Shown: piece by piece, positions 25,258 through 34,899 of the stretch
How the letters are laid out: each line of letters starts with the position of its first letter
Position numbering within the stretch: the stretch's first letter is position 1
Assembly (NCBI RefSeq): GCF_014204835.1
Contig: NZ_JACHMD010000001.1
Span: 186,001-250,000 of the forward strand
Reading direction: 5' to 3'
Source of the DNA: Microbacterium marinum
GTDB taxonomy: Bacteria; Actinomycetota; Actinomycetes; Actinomycetales; Microbacteriaceae
DNA length: 64,000 nucleotides
Program-made: the position numbers and the translations under genes
Notes under the pieces: generated by a model
The model's database searches: none
What the model saw: only the letters and a program-made list of their open reading frames with translations
Told to the model about the DNA's origin: nothing

Positions 25258-25989
25258 ATGCGCATCCCCGCCTGGCCGACGGTGTGGTCGGCCATCCGCC
25301 TGCTCACCGCGGCCCTGCTCATCGCCGCCGTCGTCACCCAGTTCGTGTCGACCGTGCGGGGTGCGATCGACGACGAGCGCGACACCGTCACGACGATCGC
25401 GAACTTCTTCAGCTATTTCACGATCCTCTCGAACCTCGTCGGCGCCTTCGCGCTGCTGGCCGCGGCCCTGTGGTTCTGGCTCCGACCGCGCCACGACGTC
25501 ATCGAGCCCTTTGGCGTCGCGGTCGCCCTGGCGTGCGCGACCACCTATCTCGCGATCACCGGCATCGTCTACAACACGCTGTTGCGCGGCCTGCCCAGCC
25601 TGTCCGACGACTCCGTGCCGTGGACCAACGAGGTGCTTCACGTCGTCGGCCCCATCCTCCTCGTGCTCGACCTGCTCCTCGCCCCGATGCGCCGACGCCT
25701 GCCGTGGCGTTCCGTCCTCGGCATCCTGGTCTTCCCGATCATCTGGATCGTCTACACGCTCATCCGGGGACCGTTCGTGACGAACCCGCTGGACGGGGTG
25801 GAGTTCTGGTACCCGTACCCGTTCCTGAACCCCAACGGCGTCGCCGGCTGGGGCGGCGTGGGGGCGTACGTCATCGGCATCGCGCTCGCGTTCGTCGTCG
25901 TGGGGACGATCGTGGTGTGGGTCGGTCGGTTGCGCGCGGGCCGATCCGGCGTCGCGTCGGAGCGGGAGCGCGCCGGGACAGCCGTCTGA
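25258..25989 (+). CDS. Pr6Pr family membrane protein
   Basis: A 243-residue integral membrane protein with six predicted segments (about residues 12-30, 48-75, 85-105, 122-140, 150-165, 198-222). It has typical Pr6Pr features: NFFSYFTILSNLVG near residues 49-62, VYNTLLRG, a central H (EVLHVVGP), and WYPYPFLNPN before the last segment. The family resembles FAR-17a/AIG1-like proteins and its bacterial function is not established. Transcribed without a leader from TAGGGT at 25246. Confidence 0.82.
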   Translation: MRIPAWPTVWSAIRLLTAALLIAAVVTQFVSTVRGAIDDERDTVTTIANFFSYFTILSNLVGAFALLAAALWFWLRPRHDVIEPFGVAVALACATTYLAITGIVYNTLLRGLPSLSDDSVPWTNEVLHVVGPILLVLDLLLAPMRRRLPWRSVLGILVFPIIWIVYTLIRGPFVTNPLDGVEFWYPYPFLNPNGVAGWGGVGAYVIGIALAFVVVGTIVVWVGRLRAGRSGVASERERAGTAV

Positions 25990-26007
25990 CCGCGCGGCAT
26001 CGACTGC

Positions 26008-26031
26008 GCTCAGTCGAGTCGCCGAGCCGAC
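26008..26031. repeat. Detached copy of the lacI-remnant 3' end
   Basis: GCTCAGTCGAGTCGCCGAGCCGAC matches 26118-26141 in 23 of 24 positions. The second copy is the end of the lacI remnant (it encodes SARRLD and the stop on the minus strand), so 26008-26031 looks like a duplicated gene end. It runs into the left arm of repeat copy A. Confidence 0.6.
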
Positions 26032-26079
26032 GCGAAACGCGGCATCCGATCGCTCCAGCGGACAGATTGCGTCGGCTCG
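26023..26079 (+). repeat. Palindromic-ended intergenic repeat, copy A
   Basis: An 11-bp perfect inverted repeat, CGAGCCGACGC (26023-26033) and GCGTCGGCTCG (26069-26079), encloses a 35-nt interior containing GCGGCATCCGATCGCTCC. Copies B (26689-26737) and C (28245-28293, reversed) have the same CCGACGC/GCGTCGG ends and the same interior length with related sequence. Confidence 0.75.
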
Positions 26080-26119
26080 ACGCACGCGCGGGATGCCGCG
26101 ACTCCGACCGCCATTGAGC

Positions 26120-26617
26120 TCAGTCCAGTCGCCGAGCCGACTCCCGCACGATGAGGTGGGTCGCGATCGGGGTGTCCTCGCTCAGCCCGTCGGGCTCCTC
26201 GACGGCGAGGAGGACCTTCTGCATCATCAGTTCCCCGAGCGCACGGAAGTCCTGCCGGACCGTCGTGAGCGCGGGCGCCAGGTAGGCGGCCTCGGGCACG
26301 TCGTCGAATCCGACGACGCCGACGTCCTCCGGCACCCGGAGTCCTCGCCCTCGGAGGGCCGACAACAGGCCGATCGCCATGTGGTCGTTGCCGACGAAGA
26401 CCGCGGTGTCGGGCTCCGCCTCGAGCACCGTGCCGATCTCGTGACCGCTCGGCGCCGACCAGTCCCCGTGCCCCGGTTCTTCAGGCACGAGGCCGCGGGC
26501 GGCCAGCTCGTCGCGCCACCCCCGGATGCGCTCGATCGCGTCCGGGTTGCGCGGCGCACCGGCGACAGGCGGGCGGCGTGGTCGATAGCTGCCCGCAGGG
26601 GTCACCGGGGCCGCCAC
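26120..26617 (-). pseudogene. LacI-family regulator remnant (C-terminal half only)
   Basis: An open frame of 165 codons. From about residue 18 it reads like the second half of a LacI regulator: VAGAPRNPDAIERIRGWRDE, then AVFVGNDHMAIGLL, GFDDVPEA and the final TTVRQDF region. Full LacI proteins have about 340 residues. The DNA-binding headpiece and the N-terminal sugar-binding subdomain are missing, and the first ~17 residues (Pro/Arg-rich) match nothing I know. It could not bind DNA, so it is called a pseudogene, though the frame is intact and could still be translated. Downstream (26008) lies a copy of its last 24 bp; upstream is a lac-operator-like palindrome. Confidence 0.75.
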
Positions 26618-26620
26618 CAG

Positions 26621-26636
26621 ATGTGAGCATTCACAT
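26621..26636. promoter_or_regulatory. LacI-type operator-like palindrome
   Basis: ATGTGAGCATTCACAT, with 6-bp arms ATGTGA/TCACAT, resembles operators of LacI-family regulators (TGTGAGC-type half sites). It lies 4 bp upstream of the start of the lacI remnant and is probably a leftover of autoregulation. The rest of 26618-26688 shows nothing else. Confidence 0.4.
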
Positions 26637-26688
26637 CCTGCCCTCCCGCCTCATCGCCCCGGCTGCCACCCCCGGGATCAACGCTGAC

Positions 26689-26737
26689 CCGACGCAAAAC
26701 GCGTCATCCGATCGCCCGAGCGGACAGGTCGCGTCGG
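26689..26737 (+). repeat. Palindromic-ended intergenic repeat, copy B
   Basis: CCGACGC (26689-26695), 35-nt interior containing ACGCGTCATCCGATCGCC, GCGTCGG (26731-26737). Same orientation as copy A, with several base differences, which suggests an old copy. It lies between the lacI remnant and the argG promoter. Confidence 0.7.
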
Positions 26738-26800
26738 CTCGACGCGGGCGAGGGGATGCCGGGGCGGAACGGGCGACCGAAACGTGCACGCTCCGCTCAG

Positions 26801-28243
<1,443 letters not shown>

Positions 28244-28244
28244 C

Positions 28245-28293
28245 CCGACGCAATCTGTCGCTTTCGCGGGTCGGATGCCGCACTTTGCGTCGG
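28245..28293 (-). repeat. Palindromic-ended intergenic repeat, copy C (reversed)
   Basis: CCGACGC (28245-28251), 35-nt interior, GCGTCGG (28287-28293). Read on the minus strand the interior contains GCGGCATCCGACCCGCG and ends GACAGATT, as in copy A. It begins 2 bp after the argG stop codon and can also fold as a hairpin, so it may double as a terminator. Confidence 0.75.
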
Positions 28294-28339
28294 CTCGCGA
28301 GTGCGCGAGGTCGCTCCGTGCGCTGGGAGCTGGCTGAGA

Positions 28340-28372
28340 TAACTTGCACACTGGTGTGCAGGTTATTACGCT
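28340..28372 (+). promoter_or_regulatory. TetR promoter with overlapping palindromic operator
   Basis: Operator: TAACTTGCACAC (28340-28351), 2-bp centre, GTGTGCAGGTTA (28354-28365), a 26-bp palindrome with one mismatch. Promoter: TTGCAC (28344-28349), 17 bp, TACGCT (28367-28372). The -35 box lies inside the operator, as expected for autorepression. Confidence 0.7.
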
Positions 28373-28379
28373 CGAGGTC

Positions 28380-28991
28380 GTGACTGACACCGCCTCTCCC
28401 CGTCGGATCCGGAAGGATGCCGCGGCGAACCGCCTCGGGCTCCTCACCGCCGCCGCGCACACCCTCGCGCACGACCCGACGGCCTCCATCGACACGATCG
28501 CACGGGCGGCCGGCCTCAGCCGCCGAGCGCTCTACGGGCACTTCGACGACCGCGACGCGCTCGTGCGCGAGCTGATCGCCTCGGGAGCCGAGCGGTTCAA
28601 CGCGATTGCGGAGGGCGTCGACGACTCCGGCCCCGCCCCCGTGGTCCTGGCCCGCCTCGCGCTCGCCCTGTGGGAGGGCGCCGCGCACGTCCAGTTCGCC
28701 GCCGCGATCGCCCTCGACGACATCCACGTGGGCGACACCGCCACCGTGCTCGTCCCCCTCCGTCGCCGCGTCCTCCGGATCATCGAGCGCGGGCGGGATG
28801 AGGGTACGTTCCGCACCGACCTGTCCGCCGTCACCGTCTCCCGCCTGGTCGAGGAAGCCGCGCGCACCGTCATCACCCGCCTCGATGGATCCCGACCGGA
28901 TGCCGCCGATGTCGCCGCCCGCGCGATCCTCGGCGTCGCGGGCCTCGGGTGGCGGGAGGCCGACACGGTCCTCGGAAGCCTCCGCCCGTGA
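28380..28991 (+). CDS. TetR-family regulator of the YhgE/Pip locus
   Basis: A 203-residue regulator with an N-terminal TetR helix-turn-helix (SIDTIARAAGLSRRALYGHFDDR, in two parts, about residues 38-60) and an all-helical C-terminal ligand domain. GTG 28380 lies 7 nt after the predicted -10 box, so the mRNA would be leaderless; a TTG 12 codons upstream lies inside the operator and is rejected. GTGA overlap with the next gene places it in one operon with the pseudo-ABC and YhgE-like proteins, which it probably represses. Confidence 0.85.
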   Translation: MTDTASPRRIRKDAAANRLGLLTAAAHTLAHDPTASIDTIARAAGLSRRALYGHFDDRDALVRELIASGAERFNAIAEGVDDSGPAPVVLARLALALWEGAAHVQFAAAIALDDIHVGDTATVLVPLRRRVLRIIERGRDEGTFRTDLSAVTVSRLVEEAARTVITRLDGSRPDAADVAARAILGVAGLGWREADTVLGSLRP

Positions 28992-29674
28992 GGATCGAGC
29001 TCGACGCCGTGTCGAAGGGCCGCGCCGGCGGCATCCTGCCGCCGACATCGCTCGTCCTCGAATCAGGTCAGGCGACGCTGGCGACTGCGGAGACCGAGCA
29101 GCGCCCCTCGGTGCTGGGTCTCATCGCCACCGGCCGCATGCGGCCGTCAGCCGGGACGGTCACCGTCGACGGCCTGCGTTCCGCGCGCCGTGTGCGCCGG
29201 GCGAGCGCGCTCATCGATGCGCCCGACGTCAACGACCCGGCACCCGACGTCACGGTGGCAGGCATCGTGGCGGAGGAGCTCATGTTCGCTGGACGCCGGT
29301 CCGACCCCCTCGCCGCCCGGCGCTGGCTCGACCAGCACGGGCTGCGCCCCCTCGCGGCCACGCCGATGGGCGAGGTCTCCGCCGACGACCGCATCCGAAT
29401 GCTCCTCGAACTCGCGAGCCTGCGTCCGGGAGTCGAGGCACTGGTCCTCGTCTCCCCCGATCGACACGGCGGCGACCCCGTGCACTGGTGGCGCATCGCG
29501 CAGAGCTTCGCCGACCGCGGTTTCGCGGTCCTCGTGATCGCAGGCATCGCCGCGGCGACAGCGCTCGCCCCGCCCACGACGACCCGCCGCCGACCGGCGC
29601 GACCCCGACTCCGGCCGGGGAGCGCACTGCGCCCCGCCCGCACACGCTCTCCCCGAGAAGACATCCACCCATGA
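28988..29674 (+). CDS. Degenerate ABC ATPase-like protein
   Basis: A 228-residue protein that aligns by eye with ABC ATPases but has lost the catalytic motifs. It keeps the opening IELDAVSKG, a lead-in LVLESGQATLATAE where Walker A should be (no GxxGxGKS/T), SAGTVTVDG after it, EVSADDRIRMLLELASLRP in place of the LSGGQ signature stretch, and LVLVSP where LLLDEP is expected. It should not hydrolyse ATP by the normal mechanism. A Pro/Arg-rich tail of about 40 residues follows. TetR, ABC-like and YhgE genes joined by 4-bp overlaps recur in actinobacteria, so it is probably a structural partner of the membrane protein. Confidence 0.6.
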   Translation: MRIELDAVSKGRAGGILPPTSLVLESGQATLATAETEQRPSVLGLIATGRMRPSAGTVTVDGLRSARRVRRASALIDAPDVNDPAPDVTVAGIVAEELMFAGRRSDPLAARRWLDQHGLRPLAATPMGEVSADDRIRMLLELASLRPGVEALVLVSPDRHGGDPVHWWRIAQSFADRGFAVLVIAGIAAATALAPPTTTRRRPARPRLRPGSALRPARTRSPREDIHP

Positions 29675-31566
29675 AGATCCCCGCCATGTTCGCCGCTGAG
29701 CTGCGACGCCTCACCTCGACCCGGATGCGGGTCATCGCCCTCATCGCGCTTCTCCTCGTTCCGGTGCTCTACGGCGGCCTGTACCTCTGGGCGAATCAGG
29801 ACCCGTACGGCAACCTGGACGAGGTGCCGGTGGCCCTCGTCGTCCAGGACGAGGGGGCGCAGCTGAACGGTGACGCGCGCAACCTCGGCGACGAGATCGC
29901 CGAGGACCTGATCGAGGACGGTGCGTTCGACTGGCATGCCGTGGATGCCGCGGGCGCCGAGCGCGGCCTCGCCGACGGCGCCTTCGACTTCGCGGTGACC
30001 CTGCCGGCCGATTTCACGTCGTCCGTCGCGTCGATCTCGACGGACGACCCGCGCCAGGCGGACATCGACCTGACGACCAACGACGCGAACAACTACCTCG
30101 CCTCGACGATCGGCTCCCAGGCGGTCGAGCGCATCCGGACCGCCATCACCGAGAAGGTGGTCCGCGAGGCGGGTCTGACCATGCTCGACGCACTGAACAC
30201 GGTGCGCGTGAATCTGCTCGACGCCGCGGACGGAGCGACGCAGCTCGTCGACGGTCTCGACACCGCCGGTGCCGGAGCGGCCGACCTCGACGATGGAGCC
30301 GCGGCTCTCGCCCGCGGGACGGCCTCGCTCCGCAGCGGGTCCGCCGAGCTGGCGGCCGGCGTCGACACGATCGCGTCGAACCTCCGCACCCTCACCGACG
30401 GCGCCGACCAGGTCGCCGCCGGCACCGCCCGGCTCCGTGAGGTGGCCGACCGCGTGGGTGCGGCATCCGACTCCCTCTCCTCGGCGGTGCCCGATGTCCG
30501 GAGCGACCTCGCGGCGGCGTTGCGCGAGCAGGGGCTCGACGAGACCCGCATCGCGACCGTCCTCGAGACCCTCGACCCGCTCGGCTCACGCGTCGCGGAG
30601 CTGGACGACCGCGTGCAGGGCACGGTGGCCGACATCGACAGGCTCGACGACGGCGCCGCCCAGGTCGCGAGCGGAAGCGCTCGACTCGCCGACGGCGCCG
30701 CGACGGCTGCGACCGGTGCGCACGACCTCGCCGAGGGCACGGCCACGGCGGATGACGGCGCCCACCAGCTCAGCGACGGGACCGGCTCGTTGGTGAGCGG
30801 CATCCACCGCCTGGACGAGGGGGCCACCACCCTCCGAGACGGACTGCGCAGCGGCGCCGCGAAGCTGCCCGACGACGACGCCGACACCCGCGCCGCCCAG
30901 GCGGCCACGCTCGGCGACCCCGTCGGTGTGTCGGAGGACGCCCTGACCGAGGCGCAGAACTACGGCGCCGGACTTGCGCCGTTCTTCGCGGCCCTCGCGG
31001 GGTGGATCGGCATCTACGCCCTCTTCCTCATCGTGAAGCCCGTCTCGAAGCGGGCGGTGACCGCCCTCCGCTCCCCGGTGCGCGTCGCGCTGGCGGGCTG
31101 GGTGACACCCGCCCTTCTGGGAGCGGTGCAGATGACGGCGCTGTTCGGCATCCTGTCGATCGCGCTCGGCTTCGCGTTCACGCATCCGATCCCGACGCTC
31201 GGCATCCTCTTGCTCGCCTCGGCGACGTTCGCCGCGATCATCCTCGCTCTGAACGTCTGGCTCGGGTCGGTCGGTCAGTTCGTCGGCCTCGTGCTCATGG
31301 TGCTGCAGCTGGTGACCGCCGGCGGCACGTTCCCGTGGCAGACGCTTCCCGCGCCGCTCGCCGCGCTCCACCAGGTGCTCCCGATGGGGTATGTCGTCGA
31401 CGCCATGCGGCAGGTCATGTACGGAGGTGACGCGTCTCGCGCGTGGGCGGATGCCGCGGTGCTCGCGACCTGGCTGGCCGTCGCCCTGGTCGTCGCCATC
31501 ATCGGGGTCACGCGGATGACGCACCGCCGCACGATGCGCGATCTGCAGCCGAGCCTGATCGGCTGA
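29671..31566 (+). CDS. YhgE/Pip family membrane protein
   Basis: A 631-residue membrane protein with one N-terminal segment (about 20-42), a large extracytoplasmic region and a C-terminal ABC-2-type set of about five segments (from about 430). The extracellular region carries heptad-like repeats of the form LxxGAxxLxxGxxxL (about 185-400; e.g. LDDGAAALARGTASL), which should form a long helical coiled coil. This is the layout of YhgE/phage infection protein (Pip). Relatives include the lactococcal phage receptor and parts of type VII secretion loci (EsaA). ATGA overlap with the pseudo-ATPase gene. Probable role: export or surface complex; substrate unknown. Confidence 0.85.
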   Translation: MKIPAMFAAELRRLTSTRMRVIALIALLLVPVLYGGLYLWANQDPYGNLDEVPVALVVQDEGAQLNGDARNLGDEIAEDLIEDGAFDWHAVDAAGAERGLADGAFDFAVTLPADFTSSVASISTDDPRQADIDLTTNDANNYLASTIGSQAVERIRTAITEKVVREAGLTMLDALNTVRVNLLDAADGATQLVDGLDTAGAGAADLDDGAAALARGTASLRSGSAELAAGVDTIASNLRTLTDGADQVAAGTARLREVADRVGAASDSLSSAVPDVRSDLAAALREQGLDETRIATVLETLDPLGSRVAELDDRVQGTVADIDRLDDGAAQVASGSARLADGAATAATGAHDLAEGTATADDGAHQLSDGTGSLVSGIHRLDEGATTLRDGLRSGAAKLPDDDADTRAAQAATLGDPVGVSEDALTEAQNYGAGLAPFFAALAGWIGIYALFLIVKPVSKRAVTALRSPVRVALAGWVTPALLGAVQMTALFGILSIALGFAFTHPIPTLGILLLASATFAAIILALNVWLGSVGQFVGLVLMVLQLVTAGGTFPWQTLPAPLAALHQVLPMGYVVDAMRQVMYGGDASRAWADAAVLATWLAVALVVAIIGVTRMTHRRTMRDLQPSLIG

Positions 31567-31568
31567 GG

Positions 31569-31925
31569 TCAGCCGCCGGCAGCAGGCGGGGTCTGCTTCG
31601 CGGCGTCGAGCTCGTCGGCGTACAGCTCCTGCCGGTCGATCGTGCCGTTGCGGTAGGCCTGGCGGCCGACCATGTGCGCGGACAGCGGCGCGGTCGCGAA
31701 CTGGATCAGCATCACCGGGACGAGGAAGGCGACGGCGGCCCACGACTGCAGTTCGATGCCGACGGCGATCACGATCAGCAGCAACCCGAGCACCTGAGGC
31801 TTGGTGGCCGCGTGCAGGCGGGTGGGCACGTCGCGGAACCGCAGCAGTCCGATCGCCGCGGTCAGGCAGAGGAGCGCGCCCGCCAGGATGAGCGCGAGCG
31901 AGACGATGTGGAGCACCTCGGTCAC
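31569..31925 (-). CDS. mnhG: Na+/H+ antiporter subunit G
   Basis: A 118-residue MnhG/PhaG subunit with three membrane segments and the family stretch LLRFRDVPTRLHAATKPQ (about 27-44). Part of the Mrp complex that exchanges Na+ for H+ at the cytoplasmic membrane. GTG start overlaps the mnhF stop (GTGA). Last gene of the operon; it converges with the YhgE gene with only 2 bp between stops. Confidence 0.92.
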   Translation of the reverse strand: MTEVLHIVSLALILAGALLCLTAAIGLLRFRDVPTRLHAATKPQVLGLLLIVIAVGIELQSWAAVAFLVPVMLIQFATAPLSAHMVGRQAYRNGTIDRQELYADELDAAKQTPPAAGG

Positions 31926-32194
31926 TGTTCCGCCCCGTCCCGGCGCGCCACGAAGCGCGCGATCGAGATCGACCCGAACACGCCCACGGCGGCGACGATC
32001 AGCAGCACCGGCAACGTGCGGGTGTGGTGGTTGATCGCCATCTCGGCACCGAGCACGCAGATGAGCAGCGTCAGCAGGACATCAGATGCCACGGCGCGGT
32101 CGAGGATCGACGGTCCGACGATGATCCGCCACACGGTGAGGAGAGCGCTGATCCCGAAGACTGCGCTGATGACGACGATGAGGACGGTGGTCAT
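31922..32194 (-). CDS. mnhF: Na+/H+ antiporter subunit F
   Basis: A 90-residue MnhF/PhaF subunit with three membrane segments and the conserved VGPSILDRAVASDVLLT (about 26-42). MrpF is needed for activity of the whole complex and is linked to cholate export in Bacillus. ATGA and GTGA overlaps on both sides keep subunit synthesis coupled. Confidence 0.92.
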   Translation of the reverse strand: MTTVLIVVISAVFGISALLTVWRIIVGPSILDRAVASDVLLTLLICVLGAEMAINHHTRTLPVLLIVAAVGVFGSISIARFVARRDGAEQ

Positions 32195-32817
32195 GCGTTC
32201 CCCTCCCCCGAGGCGCGGGGCGCCTTCGCGGCATCCTTCGCCGGCGTCCCCCGACCTCGAGCGGCACGGGCAGAACGCACCGCCTCAAGCTGCGCGCGCG
32301 ACCCGACGGCGCGGACGAGGCGCTCCTCCCAGCGCTGCACCGCCCGCCGGTGGTGCTCGACGTCGTCGTCGCTGCGGGTGCCGAGCACGTGCAGGTAGAT
32401 GATGCGCCGATCACGGTCGGTCTCGAGCACGAGAGAGCCCGGGATGAGGGATGCCGTGATGCCCACGTGCGCCATGATCAGGTCGTCGTCGGTCACCAGC
32501 GGCACCGCGATGACGGCGACTCCCGGCTGGCGCCGCGGGTCGATGACCTGCCATGCCACGGTGAGCGATCCCTGGATGAGGGCGGCCGTGAACTGCAGCA
32601 CGAAGACCAGGAGCCACCACGGGTTCAGTCGCCCCGACAGCTCGACCGGGGGCAGCCGGAAGACGGCGGTGACGAAGATCGCGATCACGAGCCCGGTGAC
32701 GAACGCGAGGACGGTGAACTGACCCCACAGCAGCATCCACACCGCGATCAGCCACACGAAGAACGGCAGCTGTCGCCAGAGCCCGGTGAGAGCGCTGCGC
32801 TTGGCGTCAGTTCGCAT
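32191..32817 (-). CDS. mnhE: Na+/H+ antiporter subunit E
   Basis: A 208-residue MnhE subunit. Family features are the N-terminal membrane pair with WMLLWGQF, the FRLPPVELSGRLNPW loop, and the C-terminal cytoplasmic domain with ASLIPGSLVLETD and VHVLG-like strands. It is longer than typical (about 160) because of an Arg/Ala-rich tail of about 45 residues. It overlaps mnhD by 11 bp. Confidence 0.9.
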   Translation of the reverse strand: MRTDAKRSALTGLWRQLPFFVWLIAVWMLLWGQFTVLAFVTGLVIAIFVTAVFRLPPVELSGRLNPWWLLVFVLQFTAALIQGSLTVAWQVIDPRRQPGVAVIAVPLVTDDDLIMAHVGITASLIPGSLVLETDRDRRIIYLHVLGTRSDDDVEHHRRAVQRWEERLVRAVGSRAQLEAVRSARAARGRGTPAKDAAKAPRASGEGNA

Positions 32818-34378
32818 CGTCCACCTCCTCCTGCAGCTGGGTGAGGCTCACCGGGTACGGGAGAGCCTCACCGATGCTGGCGCAGAGCCGGTAGAGCGGC
32901 CCGGCGAAGATCGTCAGCGCGAGCGTCACGACGACCATGCCGGCGGTCGCCGCCGTCATCACGCGGGGGATCACCCGTCGCTCCGTCTGGATGCCCGAGG
33001 CGGGCGCGGCGTCGAGGTAGGAGATCCGGTCGACCAGTCCGGGCTCGTCGGCCTGGTCCTCGTCCTCACGCCAGAACGACAGGTTCCACGCGCGCATGAG
33101 GGCGTACAGCGTCAGGAGCGAGGTGACGATGCCGCCGACCATGAGCACGTACATGAGAGGCGTGCCGACCGCGGCCGCGGCGTCGAAGAGCGCGTACTTC
33201 CCGATGAATCCCGAGAACGGGGGCAGCCCGCCCAGGTTGATGGCGGGGATGAAATACAGGACCGCAAGGAAGGGGGCGGCGCGCATGAGGCCCTTGACCT
33301 TGAGGATCGACGTCGAACCCGCGCGACGCTCGATGAGGCCGACCGCCAGGAACAGGGTCGTCTGCACCACGATGTGGTGGACCATGTAGTAGATCGTGGC
33401 GCCGAGCGCCTCGGCGGTGCCGACCGCGAGGCCGAAGACCATGTAGCCGATGTGGCTGACCAGGGTGAACGACAGGATGCGCTTGAGCTCGGCTTGCGCC
33501 ACCGCTCCCAGGATGCCGACGACCATGGTGGCGAGGGCGACGATCAGCAGCAGGGTGTTGACGTCGTTCTCGCGGAAAATCTGCGTCTCGGTGCGGATCA
33601 TCGCGTAGACGCCGACCTTCGTCAGCAGTCCCGCGAAGACGGCGGTCACCGGTGCCGGCGCGGTCGGGTAGGAGTCGGGCAGCCAGAACGACAGCGGGAA
33701 GACGGCCGCCTTGATGCTGAAGGCCAGGAGCAGCATCAGATGCAGGACGAGCTGTACCTCGTCGGGCAGCTCACCCATCCGGTCGGCGAGCTGGGCCATG
33801 TTCACGGTGCCGAGCGCGCCGTAGATGGCCGCGATCGCCGCGAGGAAGAGGATCGACGACACGAGCGAGACCACGATGTAGACGACGCCCGTGCGGATGC
33901 GCGACTCGGTCGAGCCCAGTGTGATGAGCACATACGACGCGACGAGCAGGATCTCGAAGCCGACGTACAGATTGAAGAGGTCTCCCGCGATGAAGGCGTT
34001 GAAGATGCCGGCCGCGAGGATGAGGTACGAGGGGTGGAAGATCGAGACGGGCGTCTCGTCGTCTCCGTCGGCGGCACCCTGGCCGACGGAGAAGATGAGG
34101 ACGGCGAGCAGGACGATGCTCGAGACGACCACCAGCAGCGCCGCCAGCCGGTCGACGTAGAGCACGATGCCGAACGGGATGGGCCACCCGCCCACCGACA
34201 CGGCGAGCGGGACGCCGCTCGCGTCGACGGCGTAGAGAAGGATCGCCGCGACGACGGCGACGAGGGTGAGCGTCGTGATCGAGACCCCGACCTGCACGCG
34301 GCGCCGGCGGCCGAAGATCAGCGCGACGGCGGCCCCGAGCAGGGGGAGCGTGACGAGGAGGGGAACGAGGGCGCTCAT
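32807..34378 (-). CDS. mnhD: Na+/H+ antiporter subunit D
   Basis: A 523-residue, ~14-segment proton-channel subunit homologous to NuoN/NuoM of complex I. The conserved core is visible (LILAAGIFNAFIAGDLFNLY; KAAVFPLSFWLPDSYPTAPAP in two parts) with lysines and a glutamate in the half-channels. Together with MnhA it carries ion translocation in the Mrp complex. ATGA overlap with mnhC. A divergent reading on the other strand (32786-34618) is a GC-rich shadow. Confidence 0.93.
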   Translation of the reverse strand: MSALVPLLVTLPLLGAAVALIFGRRRRVQVGVSITTLTLVAVVAAILLYAVDASGVPLAVSVGGWPIPFGIVLYVDRLAALLVVVSSIVLLAVLIFSVGQGAADGDDETPVSIFHPSYLILAAGIFNAFIAGDLFNLYVGFEILLVASYVLITLGSTESRIRTGVVYIVVSLVSSILFLAAIAAIYGALGTVNMAQLADRMGELPDEVQLVLHLMLLLAFSIKAAVFPLSFWLPDSYPTAPAPVTAVFAGLLTKVGVYAMIRTETQIFRENDVNTLLLIVALATMVVGILGAVAQAELKRILSFTLVSHIGYMVFGLAVGTAEALGATIYYMVHHIVVQTTLFLAVGLIERRAGSTSILKVKGLMRAAPFLAVLYFIPAINLGGLPPFSGFIGKYALFDAAAAVGTPLMYVLMVGGIVTSLLTLYALMRAWNLSFWREDEDQADEPGLVDRISYLDAAPASGIQTERRVIPRVMTAATAGMVVVTLALTIFAGPLYRLCASIGEALPYPVSLTQLQEEVDDAN

Positions 34379-34899
34379 CGGTCGTCACCTCGCGGTCGGT
34401 CGATCGGTGCGTCGTCGCGCAGCTCGGCGATGTCCTGGGCGTGGAGGATCACGATCGGGGACGTCTCGGTGCCGATGAAGTCGGTCGTGGCATCGTCGTC
34501 CTCGTCGGTGATCTCGTCGTCCATCGTGTCCTCGTCGGCGGCGGCGCGCTCACGCACCTCGCGGTCGGCCTCGTCGTCGACGACCGTGTCGGCCTGTCCC
34601 AGCTGCCAGGACCGATAGATCAGGGCCAGCAGGAAGGCCGATACCGCGAAGGTGATGACGATGGCCGTGAGGGTGAGGGCCTGCGGCAGCGGGTCGCTCA
34701 TCGCGTCGGGGTCGTCTGCGGCGCCGAAGAAGGGGGCGACACCGGGCTGACCCATGACGATCAGCAGGAACAGGTTGGCGGCGTTTCCGAGCAGGAGGAA
34801 GCCGATCAGGACGCGGGTGAGGCTGCGCTCGAGCATCGCGTAGACGCCGGCTGCGAACAGGGCGCCCATCACGATGACCAGGACGAGCGAGACCGTCAT
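34375..34899 (-). CDS. mnhC: Na+/H+ antiporter subunit C with acidic C-terminal tail
   Basis: A 174-residue MnhC subunit, homologous to NuoK: three membrane segments (residues about 3-22, 30-50, 75-98) with GVYAMLERSLTRVLIGFLLL and PLPQALTLTAIVI. The family length is about 110-130. Here a strongly acidic tail of ~60 residues (rich in D/E from about 112) is added, presumably cytoplasmic. The open frame continues upstream to 36594 but only as a shadow of mnhA; ATG 34899 overlaps the mnhA stop (ATGA) and is the true start. Confidence 0.92.
   Translation of the reverse strand: MTVSLVLVIVMGALFAAGVYAMLERSLTRVLIGFLLLGNAANLFLLIVMGQPGVAPFFGAADDPDAMSDPLPQALTLTAIVITFAVSAFLLALIYRSWQLGQADTVVDDEADREVRERAAADEDTMDDEITDEDDDATTDFIGTETSPIVILHAQDIAELRDDAPIDRPRGDDR

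Noticed and set aside
28344..28379. TTG start of the TetR gene at 28344
   Set aside because: The codon lies within the palindromic operator and -35 box, upstream of the predicted transcription start; GTG 28380 fits a leaderless mRNA.
32786..34618. 610-residue plus-strand frame opposite mnhD
   Set aside because: Almost entirely charged Asp/Arg/His/Gln-type sequence, a mirror image of a membrane protein gene; no hydrophobic core or domain.
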